A stretch of 64,000 nt of DNA from CAYRGG01 sp964423745 (GTDB lineage: Bacteria > Pseudomonadota > Gammaproteobacteria > Competibacterales > Competibacteraceae): positions 1 to 64,000 of the forward strand of contig CAYRGG010000002.1 in assembly GCA_964423745.1 (NCBI GenBank), given 5' to 3'. The stretch's first letter is position 1. Each line of letters begins with the position of its first letter. Positions 16,421 through 24,843 of the stretch are shown here, one piece after another. A program made the position numbers and the translations under genes. The notes below the pieces were generated by a model, which worked only from the letters and a program-made list of their open reading frames with translations, did not search any database and was not told the origin of the DNA.

Positions 16421-17910
16421 ACATTGATCCAATACCTATTGGATGGGCTTTCGCAAAGCTGCCGGAGGTTGCTGAGATTAATATGGGACAATCCCCCTCA
16501 AGTTCAGATGTAAATGAGTTCGAAGACGGCATAGCTTTTTTTCAAGGAAAGGCGGAGTTTGGGAAGTTATATCCATCCGTTAAGAAATATTGTACAGATC
16601 CGAAGAAAATAGCTGAGGCAGATGATATTTTGCTTTCGGTGCGTGCTCCCGTTGGCCCGACAAATTTGGCAAATAGGACTACTGCTATCGGACGGGGTTT
16701 GGCAGCCATTAGAGCCGATAAAGAAAATATCAACTTTAAGTTCCTTTTGCATTATTTCAGGAAAATCGAACCTTGGATGAGTGAGCAGGGAACAGGAACC
16801 ACATTTAAAGCTATTTCAGGCCAGTTCTTAAAAAACTTGGATTGTTGCGTCCCCCCCCTGGCCGAACAAAAGGTCATCGCCGACAAACTCGACACCCTGC
16901 TAGCACAGGTGGAAAACACCAAAGCCCGCCTCAAACGCATCCCCAACATCCTCAAACGCTTCCGCCAATCTGTCCTCGCGGCTGCGGTAAGTGGGAAGTT
17001 GACGGAAGGGTGGCGGGATTTAAACCCTACTGATGCGGTGATGCCAAGTTTAGGCAAGGAAAAATTCAAAACTGAACTTTATGAAATAGCCAAAGATTCC
17101 CTACCACATTTGCCCGCATCTTGGTTGGTTGTTCCAGCAGCAGATGTTTTGAGCTACGTCACTAGTGGTTCACGAGGTTGGTCAAACTACTACGCTGAGT
17201 CTGGTGATTTGTTCCTTCGTATGACAAACGTTCGTTATGATACAACCAAACTAGATTTAGATGATTTGCAATACGTCGATTTACCTGAGCATGTAGAAGG
17301 AAAACGTTCACTTGTTCAATACAATGATCTTTTGGTTTCAATAACGGCTGATGTGGGGCGGGTGGCGCACATTGATCGTGATTTAGATGAAGCTTATGTA
17401 AATCAGCATTTAGCCCTATTAAGACCCACAAACGAAATAAACTCCGAATTTCTAGCCACTTGTATTACTTCAAGAAATGTAGGTCTAAAACAAGTTGACG
17501 AGCTTAAGCGCGGCGCAACGAAAGCTGGCCTTGGTCTCGATGATATTCGGAGCTTGGCTATACCTTTTCCATCAAGAGAGGAACAAACCGAAATCGTCCG
17601 CCGTGTCGAACAACTTTTCGCCTACGCCAATACCATCGAACAACAAGTGCAAGCCGCCTTGACGCGGGTAAATAATCTCACCCAATCCATTCTGGCTAAA
17701 GCCTTTCGCGGTGAACTCACCGCCGACTGGCGCGTCGCCAACCCGGAATTAATTAGCGGCGAAAACAGCGCCGAGGCATTACTAGAAAAAATCAAAGCCG
17801 AGCGCGAGGCGTTAAAAAAGCAGCCCAAGACCAAAAGAAACAGCGCAAATAAAAAGACAGGTAATACCGTAAGCAAACAAACTATCGACGTGCTTGAGGC
17901 GTTGAAGTAG
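16417..17910 (+). CDS. hsdS: Type I restriction-modification specificity subunit HsdS, orphan
   Basis: 497 residues with the expected two halves: target-recognition domain 1 (about 1-150), a conserved helix ('PPLAEQKVIADKLDTLLAQV') with 'LKRFRQSVLAAAVSGKLTEG', target-recognition domain 2 (about 225-390) and a second helix ('REEQTEIVRRVEQLFAYANT') with 'LAKAFRGELTADW'. It would determine the bipartite DNA sequence read by the HsdM2S complex. Full length and without visible lesion. The partner hsdM is truncated upstream and no hsdR is found in the window, so it is orphaned unless other subunits are encoded elsewhere. Confidence 0.93.
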   Translation: MNIDPIPIGWAFAKLPEVAEINMGQSPSSSDVNEFEDGIAFFQGKAEFGKLYPSVKKYCTDPKKIAEADDILLSVRAPVGPTNLANRTTAIGRGLAAIRADKENINFKFLLHYFRKIEPWMSEQGTGTTFKAISGQFLKNLDCCVPPLAEQKVIADKLDTLLAQVENTKARLKRIPNILKRFRQSVLAAAVSGKLTEGWRDLNPTDAVMPSLGKEKFKTELYEIAKDSLPHLPASWLVVPAADVLSYVTSGSRGWSNYYAESGDLFLRMTNVRYDTTKLDLDDLQYVDLPEHVEGKRSLVQYNDLLVSITADVGRVAHIDRDLDEAYVNQHLALLRPTNEINSEFLATCITSRNVGLKQVDELKRGATKAGLGLDDIRSLAIPFPSREEQTEIVRRVEQLFAYANTIEQQVQAALTRVNNLTQSILAKAFRGELTADWRVANPELISGENSAEALLEKIKAEREALKKQPKTKRNSANKKTGNTVSKQTIDVLEALK

Positions 17911-18218
17911 GTGAGCGAGCCATCAAGCGGTCAACAATCGTTAGCGCCAGCCGATTACCCTAACGATGGCAACACTGAAGATTTGCAAAAGTTCTTTTTC
18001 AAGAGTTTTCTTAGGTGCTTGAAGGTATAAAAAATCATTTGACGTTTGGATTTGCTCTTTGAATGAGGTACTTGCCCTTAACAATTTCAAAGATTTACCA
18101 AAATCTTCGCACGCTCTCCGTTTTGCTTACCCAACTACTCACCACTTGCCTCTAGCTTTTACTGAATCTTCGTGATGGGTGTGGGGTGTCAAGCAGCTCT
18201 ATTACACTGTGTCAGAGG
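17911..18218. other. Gap after hsdS; possible eroded frame
   Basis: No convincing gene. The minus strand is open from 18126 to a TAA at 17941 (61 codons) and reads protein-like (for example SFKEQIQTSNDFLYLQAPKK), but it has no ATG. It may be the end of a decayed gene of the island or chance. AT content is higher than in the flanking genes. Confidence 0.3.
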
Positions 18219-18791
18219 TTAAAATAGTACTTTAAAAGGTGTTAATCGAGCAACGGTTTCAGGAAGCCGCTGCTTCAGTAGACAATCGAGATATTCATCT
18301 GGGCTAAAGGGTGGTTTTTTTAAACTCCCTCTATGCCTTTGCACAGCTTCAAGCACACAGCCCACATTGAGATCTATCAAATCTATAACAAAATCATCAG
18401 GATGGATGGCTTTAACACCGTGCTTGCTCAGTGTTTGATCAGGAAAGTCCTTCAAATTAAACGTAATAATGGCTTCAGCGCGTGTCTGAATAGCTGCTGC
18501 CACCACATGACGATCATCCTCATTTGGCAATTCAATAGAGGGAATGAGAGATTGATAATTCGTTACTAAAGCTTCGGGAACATGGCGATCCATTAAGCGC
18601 TTAACTTTTTCAAGTTTTGCGCGGTTCAAATCATGACGAGCTTTGAGTAAATTTCTAATCCATTCTTCGTGGATATCTTCTGACCAACGTGCTCGAAATT
18701 GACCACTCAATGCCAAATACATGAGCAAGCTTCTGAGTGGTGCTGGATACATGACGCATGCGTCAAAAACCACAGTATAATTCGAGCTCAT
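18219..18791 (-). CDS. PIN-domain toxin of a type II toxin-antitoxin pair
   Basis: 190 residues. 'YTVVFDACVMYPAPLRSLLM' carries the first PIN aspartate; 'NEDDRHVVAAAI' and 'AIITFNLKDFPDQTL' carry the later acidic residues of the metal-dependent ribonuclease centre. The start ATG overlaps the stop of the upstream antitoxin gene by four bases (ATGA), so the two are translationally coupled. It is the PIN subtype usually paired with excisionase-like antitoxins rather than short VapB proteins. RNA target unknown. Confidence 0.88.
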   Translation of the reverse strand: MSSNYTVVFDACVMYPAPLRSLLMYLALSGQFRARWSEDIHEEWIRNLLKARHDLNRAKLEKVKRLMDRHVPEALVTNYQSLIPSIELPNEDDRHVVAAAIQTRAEAIITFNLKDFPDQTLSKHGVKAIHPDDFVIDLIDLNVGCVLEAVQRHRGSLKKPPFSPDEYLDCLLKQRLPETVARLTPFKVLF

Positions 18792-19243
18792 TGATAGCCA
18801 AGTTTTAACTCTTGGTCTAGTTGCGAGAGTTCATCAAGGGCTTGCAACCTTTGCGTTTCTAGCTGGCTTTGATACTGGCGCAAATCAGTAAAACGCACTT
18901 TCCTGCGATTTCCTGTTCTGTGATAAGAAATTTTTCCTTCATCCAACAACTTAATCAATGTTGGGCGAGAGACATTCAAGAGGTCAGCGGCTTCCTGGGT
19001 TGTGAGTTCTGCATGTATAGGGACCAGTTTGACGGTATTGCCTTCACCAAGCTCTGTCAAAATATTCACCATTAAACGCAAAGCACTAACAGGAATCTCT
19101 ACTTGTTTCAGCTGACCGCTTGGAGAGGTCAAAGAAAGCGAATGCACGTCTAGTTTTGTTTCAAGTACAGCGGCGAGTTCTTGGCTACATAGCTTTGCTA
19201 GAGCTGCTTCCTCTGCTGTTGGTAATTGTTCGTAAGCTTGCAT
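18788..19243 (-). CDS. Excisionase/HTH-type antitoxin
   Basis: 151 residues from ATG 19243, preceded by GAGGT seven bases upstream; an in-frame start at 19303 lies inside the promoter and is rejected. An N-terminal region of about 75 residues precedes a MerR/excisionase-type DNA-binding helix-turn-helix ('LTTQEAADLLNVSRPTLIKL', then 'YHRTGNRRKVRFTDL'). The C-terminal helix ('ALDELSQLDQELKLGYQ') probably binds the PIN toxin encoded immediately downstream. Likely autoregulator of its own promoter. Confidence 0.88.
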   Translation of the reverse strand: MQAYEQLPTAEEAALAKLCSQELAAVLETKLDVHSLSLTSPSGQLKQVEIPVSALRLMVNILTELGEGNTVKLVPIHAELTTQEAADLLNVSRPTLIKLLDEGKISYHRTGNRRKVRFTDLRQYQSQLETQRLQALDELSQLDQELKLGYQ

Positions 19244-19274
19244 TTGTGAGACCTCATGATTTATCAATGGGGTT

Positions 19275-19314
19275 ATTATTCGAAATATTCGCAATTTTGT
19301 CAAAATATTCGAAA
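19275..19314 (-). promoter_or_regulatory. Promoter and likely operator of the HTH/PIN toxin-antitoxin pair
   Basis: On the minus strand a consensus -35 TTGACA (19298-19303) is 17 bases from an AATAAT -10 (19275-19280), with the start codon 31 bases further. TTCGAA occurs on both sides (19279-19284 and 19309-19314), and the AATATTTCG/AATATTTTG repeats overlap the -35, as expected for an autoregulatory operator. Confidence 0.65.
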
Positions 19315-19493
19315 GTGCATTCTATAGAAAATGGCCTTAAAAATAGAGATGACCACAAAAGAGCCGCTTGCATCGCCCAATCTGTAGACACCTGGTGGTG
19401 TGAGGACAACAATCAGCAGGAAATAGCCAACTTAAAACAGGACTAGAGCGTCGTCGAGAGAGATGTAGAGTGCTATTTGCAATCTTGGCGCAA

Positions 19494-19520
19494 AGATATA
19501 CACTTCATGTATGTATATCT
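19494..19520 (+). promoter_or_regulatory. 9-bp perfect inverted repeat upstream of AbrB-type antitoxin
   Basis: agatataca (19494-19502) and tgtatatct (19512-19520) are perfect inverted copies separated by nine bases and lie 20 bp before the antitoxin ATG. This is the expected form of operator for a dimeric MazE/AbrB-type antitoxin. Binding is inferred. Confidence 0.6.
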
Positions 19521-19540
19521 AGTTATGATAGAGAATACCA

Positions 19541-19777
19541 ATGCAAGTATCAAAGTGGGGAAATAGTTTGGCTGTACGTCTTCCTGCGGCTATCGTAGAG
19601 GCGCTAAATCTCAAACAAGGGGATAATATTGAGATTTACATTGCGAACTCTCGCACTTTTGAAGTTGATAAATCCCCAGATAATCAAGCCTTATTGGCGC
19701 GATTACGTAAGTTCCGGGGCCGGTTACCAGCAGGTTTCCACTTTGATCGGCTTGAAGCCCATGAACGGCAAGACTAA
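19541..19777 (+). CDS. AbrB/MazE-fold antitoxin
   Basis: 78 residues. 'MQVSKWGNSLAVRLPAAIVE' followed by 'LKQGDNIEIYI' is the swapped-hairpin AbrB/SpoVT fold that binds DNA as a dimer; the C-terminal part ('LLARLRKFRGRLPAGFHFDR') is the toxin-binding tail. Start ATG 19541; the ribosome-binding site is weak. It overlaps the start of the PIN toxin gene by 17 bases. AbrB-fold antitoxins paired with PIN toxins are a known VapBC variant. Confidence 0.9.
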   Translation: MQVSKWGNSLAVRLPAAIVEALNLKQGDNIEIYIANSRTFEVDKSPDNQALLARLRKFRGRLPAGFHFDRLEAHERQD

Positions 19778-20180
19778 CGTATTTTTCGATACTAATATCT
19801 TGCTTTACCTGCTATCTGGCAACACTTTCAAAGCCAACAAAGCAGAAACGTTAATTGCTGCGGGTGGGGTAATCAGCGTTCAGGTTCTCAACGAATTCAC
19901 ATCGGTGGCTTCACGTAAGCTAAAAATGTCTTGGATGGAGATTCGGGAGGTGCTTGAAACCATACGCTGCGTGTGTCACATCGAGCCGATTATATTGGAC
20001 ACTCATGATTACGGTTTCGCCTTGAGCGAGCGATATGGTTTTTCCATTTATGATGGGATGATTCTTGCTTCGGCACTCCTAGCTGATTGCAGTATCTTAT
20101 TTACTGAAGATCTGCAGAACAGGCAAAGCATTGACGATAAACTTACTGTTAAGAACCCTTTTGTGGCGCAATATCCATGA
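19761..20180 (+). CDS. PIN-domain toxin (VapC-like), AbrB-paired
   Basis: 139 residues from ATG 19761, inside the end of the antitoxin gene. 'NVFFDTNILLYLLSGN' holds the first catalytic aspartate, 'QVLNEFTSV' the conserved Glu, and 'YGFSIYDGMILASAL' with 'FTEDLQN' the last acidic residues. A longer frame opens at 19629, but it overlaps nearly the whole antitoxin and is not used. Predicted Mg-dependent endoribonuclease, neutralised by the upstream protein. Confidence 0.9.
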   Translation: MNGKTNVFFDTNILLYLLSGNTFKANKAETLIAAGGVISVQVLNEFTSVASRKLKMSWMEIREVLETIRCVCHIEPIILDTHDYGFALSERYGFSIYDGMILASALLADCSILFTEDLQNRQSIDDKLTVKNPFVAQYP

Positions 20181-20330
20181 CCACTGCAAAAATCATCTCA
20201 CGCTTCTAGAAAACCCTCACTGAACAGTTTCTTAAAATTTTTCTAAAGAATCAAGAAGTTATTAGGTCACTTAAGCTCGAAATTTTTTAGGATCTTATAC
20301 CAGATCTCATCTCAAAAAGAGTCTTTGTAT

Positions 20331-20366
20331 TGTGCGAATTTATGTGCGATATTTTGTGCATTGCAT
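20331..20366 (+). promoter_or_regulatory. Three 12-bp-phased TGTGC repeats upstream of vapB
   Basis: TGTGC begins at 20331, 20343 and 20355, i.e. exactly every 12 bases, each followed by an AT-rich heptamer, ending 20 bp before the vapB ATG. Regular spacing suggests cooperative binding by the antitoxin or toxin-antitoxin complex on successive faces of the helix. Function inferred from position and regularity. Confidence 0.55.
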
Positions 20367-20386
20367 AGTATTGAGGTGCTTCTACG

Positions 20387-20587
20387 ATGGCTACAAATCT
20401 TGAAATTGACAACGAATTGATGAGCGAAGCCTTAAGGCTAGGGGGGCATAAAACTAAACGTGGCGTTGTTAAAGAGGCATTGGAAGAATATGTGCAACGT
20501 CGAAAACAACAAAATATCATAAAATTATTTGGCACTATTGAATATGAAGTGGACTATAACTACAAGGAACAACGCCAGAAAAAATGA
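20387..20587 (+). CDS. vapB: VapB-type antitoxin (DUF2191-like)
   Basis: 66 residues. 'MATNLEIDNELMSEALRLGG' and 'HKTKRGVVKEALEEYVQRRK' are the ribbon-helix-helix VapB signature; the tail ('NIIKLFGTIEYEVDYNYKEQ') resembles the toxin-binding C-terminus. GAGG precedes the ATG by about nine bases. The stop overlaps the vapC start (ATGA). Probable autorepressor through the repeats just upstream. Confidence 0.92.
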   Translation: MATNLEIDNELMSEALRLGGHKTKRGVVKEALEEYVQRRKQQNIIKLFGTIEYEVDYNYKEQRQKK

Positions 20588-20991
20588 AGGTTATTGTAGA
20601 TACATCAGTATGGTCTCTTGCGCTTAGGCGCCACGCGGAAATTACTGATCCATACGTTGCATTGTTAAAACAACTCGTCAAAGATGGAAGGGTTGTACTC
20701 CTCGGTACTATCCGACAAGAAGTACTGTCTGGTATTCGATACCCAAAGCAGTATGAAAGGCTGAAAAATGATTTACGTGCTTTCTCAAATCTCAAGCTAG
20801 AGATCGAAGATTATGAGGTAGCGGCACATTTCTTCAACCTCTGCAGGCAAAAAGGTATTCAAGGTTCAAATACAGATTATTTGATTTGTGCAGCTGCTAG
20901 TCAAAGAAATTATGAAATATTAACCACGGACAACGATTTCAATTATTTTGCAAAGCACTTATCCATCCAACTGTTAAACCCTAACGGGTAA
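20584..20991 (+). CDS. vapC: VapC-type PIN ribonuclease toxin
   Basis: 135 residues. 'VIVDTSVWSLALRR' (D6), 'GTIRQEVLSGIRYPKQYERL' (conserved Glu), 'GSNTDYLICAAA' and 'ILTTDNDFNYFAK' give the four acidic PIN positions, complete. Short VapC of usual length, translationally coupled to vapB. Family members cut initiator tRNA or the rRNA sarcin-ricin loop; which applies here cannot be read from sequence. Ends three bases before the yicC stop on the opposite strand. Confidence 0.93.
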   Translation: MKVIVDTSVWSLALRRHAEITDPYVALLKQLVKDGRVVLLGTIRQEVLSGIRYPKQYERLKNDLRAFSNLKLEIEDYEVAAHFFNLCRQKGIQGSNTDYLICAAASQRNYEILTTDNDFNYFAKHLSIQLLNPNG

Positions 20992-20994
20992 AAA

Positions 20995-21861
20995 TCATTC
21001 AATATTCTGAATCTGCTCCCGCATCTGTTCGATCAGCACTTTAAGTTCCACGGTCATGCGGGTGGTCTCTGTATCGCCGGATTTAGCCGCTAAGGTATTG
21101 GTTTCCCGATGCAGTTCTTGCATCAGGAAATCCAGTCGTCTGCCTACTGGTTCGCTCCGCGTCAAGACATCGTCGATTTCACTGATGTGCGCATCGAGAC
21201 GATCCAGTTCTTCATCCACATCCAAGCGTTGAGCAAGCATGGCCATTTCTTGTTCTAAGCGATCCATATCCGGTTCTACGGCTAATTCCGATAACCGGGC
21301 TAGCCATTTTTCCCGCAGTTTGCTGCGCACTTCAGGACGCCGCCCCCGGGCCTGCTTCACCAAAGCCGTGATACCCTGGCAACGTTGCACAATCATTTCC
21401 TGGATACGCTCGCCTTCCCGACAGCGGGTTGCCACCAGTTCTGCCAGCGCTCGCTCAAGACCTGTCGATACAGCACTTTTTAGCTGGTCTAAATCCGGTT
21501 CTGCTTCCGCGATAACGCCGGGCCAGCGGAGAATGTCGCTCAGTTTTGGCCCCGTGTCTGCATTCATACGGGTTTGCAGTTCTTTAGCCACCGTCAACAG
21601 GCGATCGACAACAGGTAGGTTGAGGGCAATGTCCGCCGTACCGCCTAGCTTTGACTGAAATTTTAAACTGCCTTCCACTTTGCCACGGCTGACTGCGGCG
21701 GTGATCTTTTCCCGCAGCGTGCCCTCTAAAGATCGCAATGTTTCCGGTAAGCGAAGGGTAGTATCTAAAAAACGATGATTGACGGAACGCAGTTCCCAAG
21801 TAATCATCCATCCATCACATTGTTCCTCACTGCGGGCAAAAGCAGTCATACTACGAATCAT
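20995..21861 (-). CDS. yicC: YicC family endoribonuclease
   Basis: 288 residues. The start 'MIRSMTAFARSEEQCDGWMI' with 'WELRSVNHRFLDTTLRLPE' is the YicC N-terminal domain; the DUF1732 C-terminal part has 'DRLDAHISEIDDVLTRSEPV', 'GRRLDFLMQELHRETNTLAA' and 'KVLIEQMREQIQNIE'. E. coli YicC is an oligomeric RNA-cleaving protein. It is divergent from rph over 164 bp, the same arrangement as in E. coli and many gammaproteobacteria. Confidence 0.95.
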   Translation of the reverse strand: MIRSMTAFARSEEQCDGWMITWELRSVNHRFLDTTLRLPETLRSLEGTLREKITAAVSRGKVEGSLKFQSKLGGTADIALNLPVVDRLLTVAKELQTRMNADTGPKLSDILRWPGVIAEAEPDLDQLKSAVSTGLERALAELVATRCREGERIQEMIVQRCQGITALVKQARGRRPEVRSKLREKWLARLSELAVEPDMDRLEQEMAMLAQRLDVDEELDRLDAHISEIDDVLTRSEPVGRRLDFLMQELHRETNTLAAKSGDTETTRMTVELKVLIEQMREQIQNIE

Positions 21862-22025
21862 TAGGTGTCCTCAATCATGATGTAAGCCATGCAACGTTGC
21901 AGAGACTATTATAATGGTAAGCAGATTTTTTGGCGGACAAAACCAGTTTGACGATGAAGGGTTGACGGTTGTTGTCTGTCCCGGGGATAGTTTAACCAGG
22001 AAATTTTTCCATAGAGGCACTTAGC

Positions 22026-22751
22026 ATGCGCCCAAGTTCTAGATCGCCTGACGAAATGCGGCCGGTTAGCATGACCCGCCAGTATATTAAACACGCCGAA
22101 GGGTCAGTACTGGTGGAGTTTGGCGCCACCCGCGTTATTTGTGCGGCCAGTATCGAAGAGCGTGTGCCGCCTTTTTTAAAGGGCAAGGGCAAGGGATGGG
22201 TCACGGCTGAATATGGCATGTTACCCCGGGCCACCCACACCCGCTCGGGACGCGAAGCCAGTCGCGGCAAACAAGCGGGCCGCACTATGGAAATTCAACG
22301 CCTCATCGGCCGAGCCTTGCGGGCGGTGGTGGATATGGAAGCGTTGGGGGAACGTACTATCACTATAGACTGTGATGTCATCCAGGCCGATGGCGGCACC
22401 CGTACCGCCGCCATTACCGGGGGGTTTATTGCCTTAGCGGATGCTATTCGCAGCCTCGCTACGAATAGTAAAGGGGGGGTTAAAAAGAATCCACTGCATG
22501 GTCAGATTGCTTCGGTTTCGGTGGGTATTTATCGAGGGCTGCCGGTGCTGGATCTAGACTATGCAGAAGATTCCGAAGCGGAAACCGACATGAATATCGT
22601 TATGAACGATGCAGGCGCTTTTATAGAGATCCAAGGCACCGCCGAGGGTCATGCCTTTCACCAACATGAATTATTAGCCATGCTGGATTTAAGCCGTATG
22701 GGTATCGAGCAGTTACTCAAAAAACAGCGTGAAACGCTGGGTTTGATTTAA
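22026..22751 (+). CDS. rph: Ribonuclease PH
   Basis: 241 residues. 'MRPSSRSPDEMRPVSMTRQY' and 'GSVLVEFGATRVICAA' begin the RNase PH fold; 'RLIGRALRAVVDMEALGERT' and the phosphate-site segment 'RSGREASRGKQAGRTMEIQR' are intact, with 'DCDVIQADGGTRTAAITGG' following. It trims tRNA 3' ends phosphorolytically. Complete, unlike the frameshifted rph of E. coli K-12. First gene of a long plus-strand run, with rdgB 14 bp downstream. Confidence 0.97.
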   Translation: MRPSSRSPDEMRPVSMTRQYIKHAEGSVLVEFGATRVICAASIEERVPPFLKGKGKGWVTAEYGMLPRATHTRSGREASRGKQAGRTMEIQRLIGRALRAVVDMEALGERTITIDCDVIQADGGTRTAAITGGFIALADAIRSLATNSKGGVKKNPLHGQIASVSVGIYRGLPVLDLDYAEDSEAETDMNIVMNDAGAFIEIQGTAEGHAFHQHELLAMLDLSRMGIEQLLKKQRETLGLI

Positions 22752-22765
22752 GCCAAAGGATTATC

Positions 22766-23359
22766 ATGGACACGATTGTTTTAGCCACTAACAATCCTGG
22801 CAAGGCGCGGGAGTTTAACGATATATTGGCAGGGGAGAACGTGGAAGTGCTGCCCCAATCGGCTTTTAATGTGCCAGAGGTGGATGAGACTGGTTTAAGC
22901 TTTGTGGAAAATGCCTTGCTCAAGGCGCGTCATGCAGCCCAGCATAGCGGACTACCAGCCCTTGCGGATGATTCCGGTTTAGTGGTGGATGCCCTCGGCG
23001 GGGCGCCGGGTATTTATTCGGCCCGTTATGCAGGCAGTCAGGCTTCCGACCAAGACAATGTGGAGAAGCTATTAACTACCTTGGGTACGGTTCCCGACGC
23101 ACAGCGCACAGCACATTTTTATTGCGCCTTGGTGTATTTACGCCATGAGGCGGATCCAATCCCGCTGATTTGCACGGGAAGCTGGGAAGGGTTAATCACG
23201 CAAACACCCCAGGGTGCCGGGGGATTCGGCTATGATCCCGTCTTTTTTGTGGCATCCGAGGGTAAAACCGCCGCCCAGTTGAGTCCTGAATTGAAAAATC
23301 GTTTAAGTCATCGAGGGCAGGCGTTAGCAGAATTTCTGAGCCGTTGGCCAGGTGTTTGA
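22766..23359 (+). CDS. rdgB: dITP/XTP pyrophosphatase
   Basis: 197 residues. 'IVLATNNPGKAREFNDIL' (substrate-binding N-terminus), 'ETGLSFVENALLKARHAAQH', 'LADDSGLVVDALGGAPGIYS' with the catalytic Asp, and 'QTPQGAGGFGYDPVFFV' are the Ham1/RdgB motifs. The enzyme removes hypoxanthine and xanthine triphosphates from the nucleotide pool. The position after rph matches other gammaproteobacteria. Confidence 0.97.
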   Translation: MDTIVLATNNPGKAREFNDILAGENVEVLPQSAFNVPEVDETGLSFVENALLKARHAAQHSGLPALADDSGLVVDALGGAPGIYSARYAGSQASDQDNVEKLLTTLGTVPDAQRTAHFYCALVYLRHEADPIPLICTGSWEGLITQTPQGAGGFGYDPVFFVASEGKTAAQLSPELKNRLSHRGQALAEFLSRWPGV

Positions 23360-23410
23360 TTAAAGACACGATGCTAACACTTAGCAAACAAGCAGTTCCC
23401 ACAATTTTTT

Positions 23411-24607
23411 ATGCTTGAACAGACCATAACAGCCCGTGATGACACACTGGGCAAAGGTGTGCCTTTATCCCTGTATATTCATCTCCCCTGGTGTGTCCGT
23501 AAATGCCCTTACTGTGACTTCAACTCCCATGCCTTAAAAGTTGATTTACCGGAGACACCGTATATCAACGCATTGCTGGAAGATGTGCAACACGACTTGC
23601 CCCGGGTGGGTGAACGACCCATCGAGAGCATCTTTATTGGGGGTGGTACGCCTAGTCTATTTTCCGCAGAATCCATCGACCGTCTGTTGCGGGATCTGCA
23701 AAGTCGCTTGACCTTTTCTACTGATTTGGAAATTACTCTGGAAGCCAATCCCGGTACCGTGGAGCAACGCAAATTTCAGGAATTTCGCGAGCTGGGTATC
23801 AACCGTCTCTCTTTAGGCATACAAAGTTTCAACGCGGATCATTTGCAGCGATTAGGCCGTATCCACAGCCGGCAAGAAGCCTTTCGCGCTGCGGAGGTAG
23901 CCCATGAGGCGGGTTTTGATAATTTTAATCTTGACATCATGTTTGGTCTGCCGACCCAGTCTTTGCATCAGGCGTTGATGGACGTAGCGAATGCCATTGC
24001 CCTAGAGCCGACCCATATTTCCTATTACCAACTCACGGTAGAACCGAATACCCTATTTCATCGTTATCCGCCGTCGGACTTGCCCGATGACGAAAAGCTT
24101 TGGAGAATACAGCAACAGGGCCAACGGCGGTTGCTGGAAGCCGGTTTTGGACACTACGAAGTGTCTGCCTTTGCCCGACCCCAGCGCCGCTGCCGCCATA
24201 ATTTAAACTATTGGGAATTTGGGGATTATCTAGGTATTGGCGCAGGCGCCCACGGTAAACTTACCGATGCGTCTGGAGACGTTTATCGATGCTGGAAGCT
24301 AAAAAATCCCCAGGATTACATGACCCATGCCGGACGACCCTCCTGTGTAGGCGGCGATAAGCAAATTTTCTGCGAGGATTTGCCCCTTGAATTTATGATG
24401 AACGCACTCCGCTTAATAGAGGGTTTCCCCGTGAAGCTTTTTGAAACCCGTACAGGACTGTCTAGGGAGTGCTTATTGCCGACTCTGCAAAAGGCTAGCC
24501 AGCAAGAATTATTGAATTGGGATGGTGAGTGGGTCCAGCCCACACCCCAAGGCTTGCGTTTTCTCAATAATCTGCTGACCTTGTTTATGCCTGAGGGCGA
24601 CTCCTAG
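23411..24607 (+). CDS. hemW: Radical SAM heme chaperone HemW
   Basis: 398 residues. The radical-SAM cluster motif is C28-x3-C32-x2-C35 ('WCVRKCPYCDF'); 'IFIGGGTPSLFSAE' and 'ITLEANPGTVE' are the SAM-binding strands, 'NLDIMFGLPTQSLHQAL' follows, and the C-terminal HemW domain starts around residue 300. Earlier annotated as oxygen-independent coproporphyrinogen III oxidase-like; the family is now assigned to heme trafficking. The spacing to rdgB (51 bp) and the one-base overlap with the next gene suggest co-transcription. Confidence 0.94.
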   Translation: MLEQTITARDDTLGKGVPLSLYIHLPWCVRKCPYCDFNSHALKVDLPETPYINALLEDVQHDLPRVGERPIESIFIGGGTPSLFSAESIDRLLRDLQSRLTFSTDLEITLEANPGTVEQRKFQEFRELGINRLSLGIQSFNADHLQRLGRIHSRQEAFRAAEVAHEAGFDNFNLDIMFGLPTQSLHQALMDVANAIALEPTHISYYQLTVEPNTLFHRYPPSDLPDDEKLWRIQQQGQRRLLEAGFGHYEVSAFARPQRRCRHNLNYWEFGDYLGIGAGAHGKLTDASGDVYRCWKLKNPQDYMTHAGRPSCVGGDKQIFCEDLPLEFMMNALRLIEGFPVKLFETRTGLSRECLLPTLQKASQQELLNWDGEWVQPTPQGLRFLNNLLTLFMPEGDS

Positions 24608-24801
24608 TGGACATGCTGGAGTGGATTACCGTCATGTGCCCCTACTGCGGCGAAAGTCAGGAGACATCGGTGGATTGCTCAGCGGGTTCGCAATGCTATG
24701 TGGAGGACTGTCAGATCTGCTGTCAGCCCATGGTGTTTAATGTGCAGGTGGAGACCGATGGCAGTTTGGGCGCCGTGGACGTGCGCCAAGAAAATGATTA
24801 A
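24607..24801 (+). CDS. CPXCG-motif cysteine-rich protein
   Basis: 64 residues, eight cysteines counting CPYCG (residues 11-15), DCS, QCY and DCQICCQP. This is the small CPXCG family of unknown function, probably a zinc-ribbon protein. The GTG at 24607 shares its last base with the hemW stop; ATG 24613 two codons later is equally possible. Expressed, if at all, from the hemW transcript. Confidence 0.88.
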   Translation: MDMLEWITVMCPYCGESQETSVDCSAGSQCYVEDCQICCQPMVFNVQVETDGSLGAVDVRQEND

Positions 24802-24843
24802 GACACAACGCTTAAACCCTGATGATAATGGAACATAATAACT

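Noticed and set aside
19120..19446. 108-residue plus-strand frame opposite the HTH antitoxin
   Set aside because: Overlaps the antitoxin start and its promoter; no motif.
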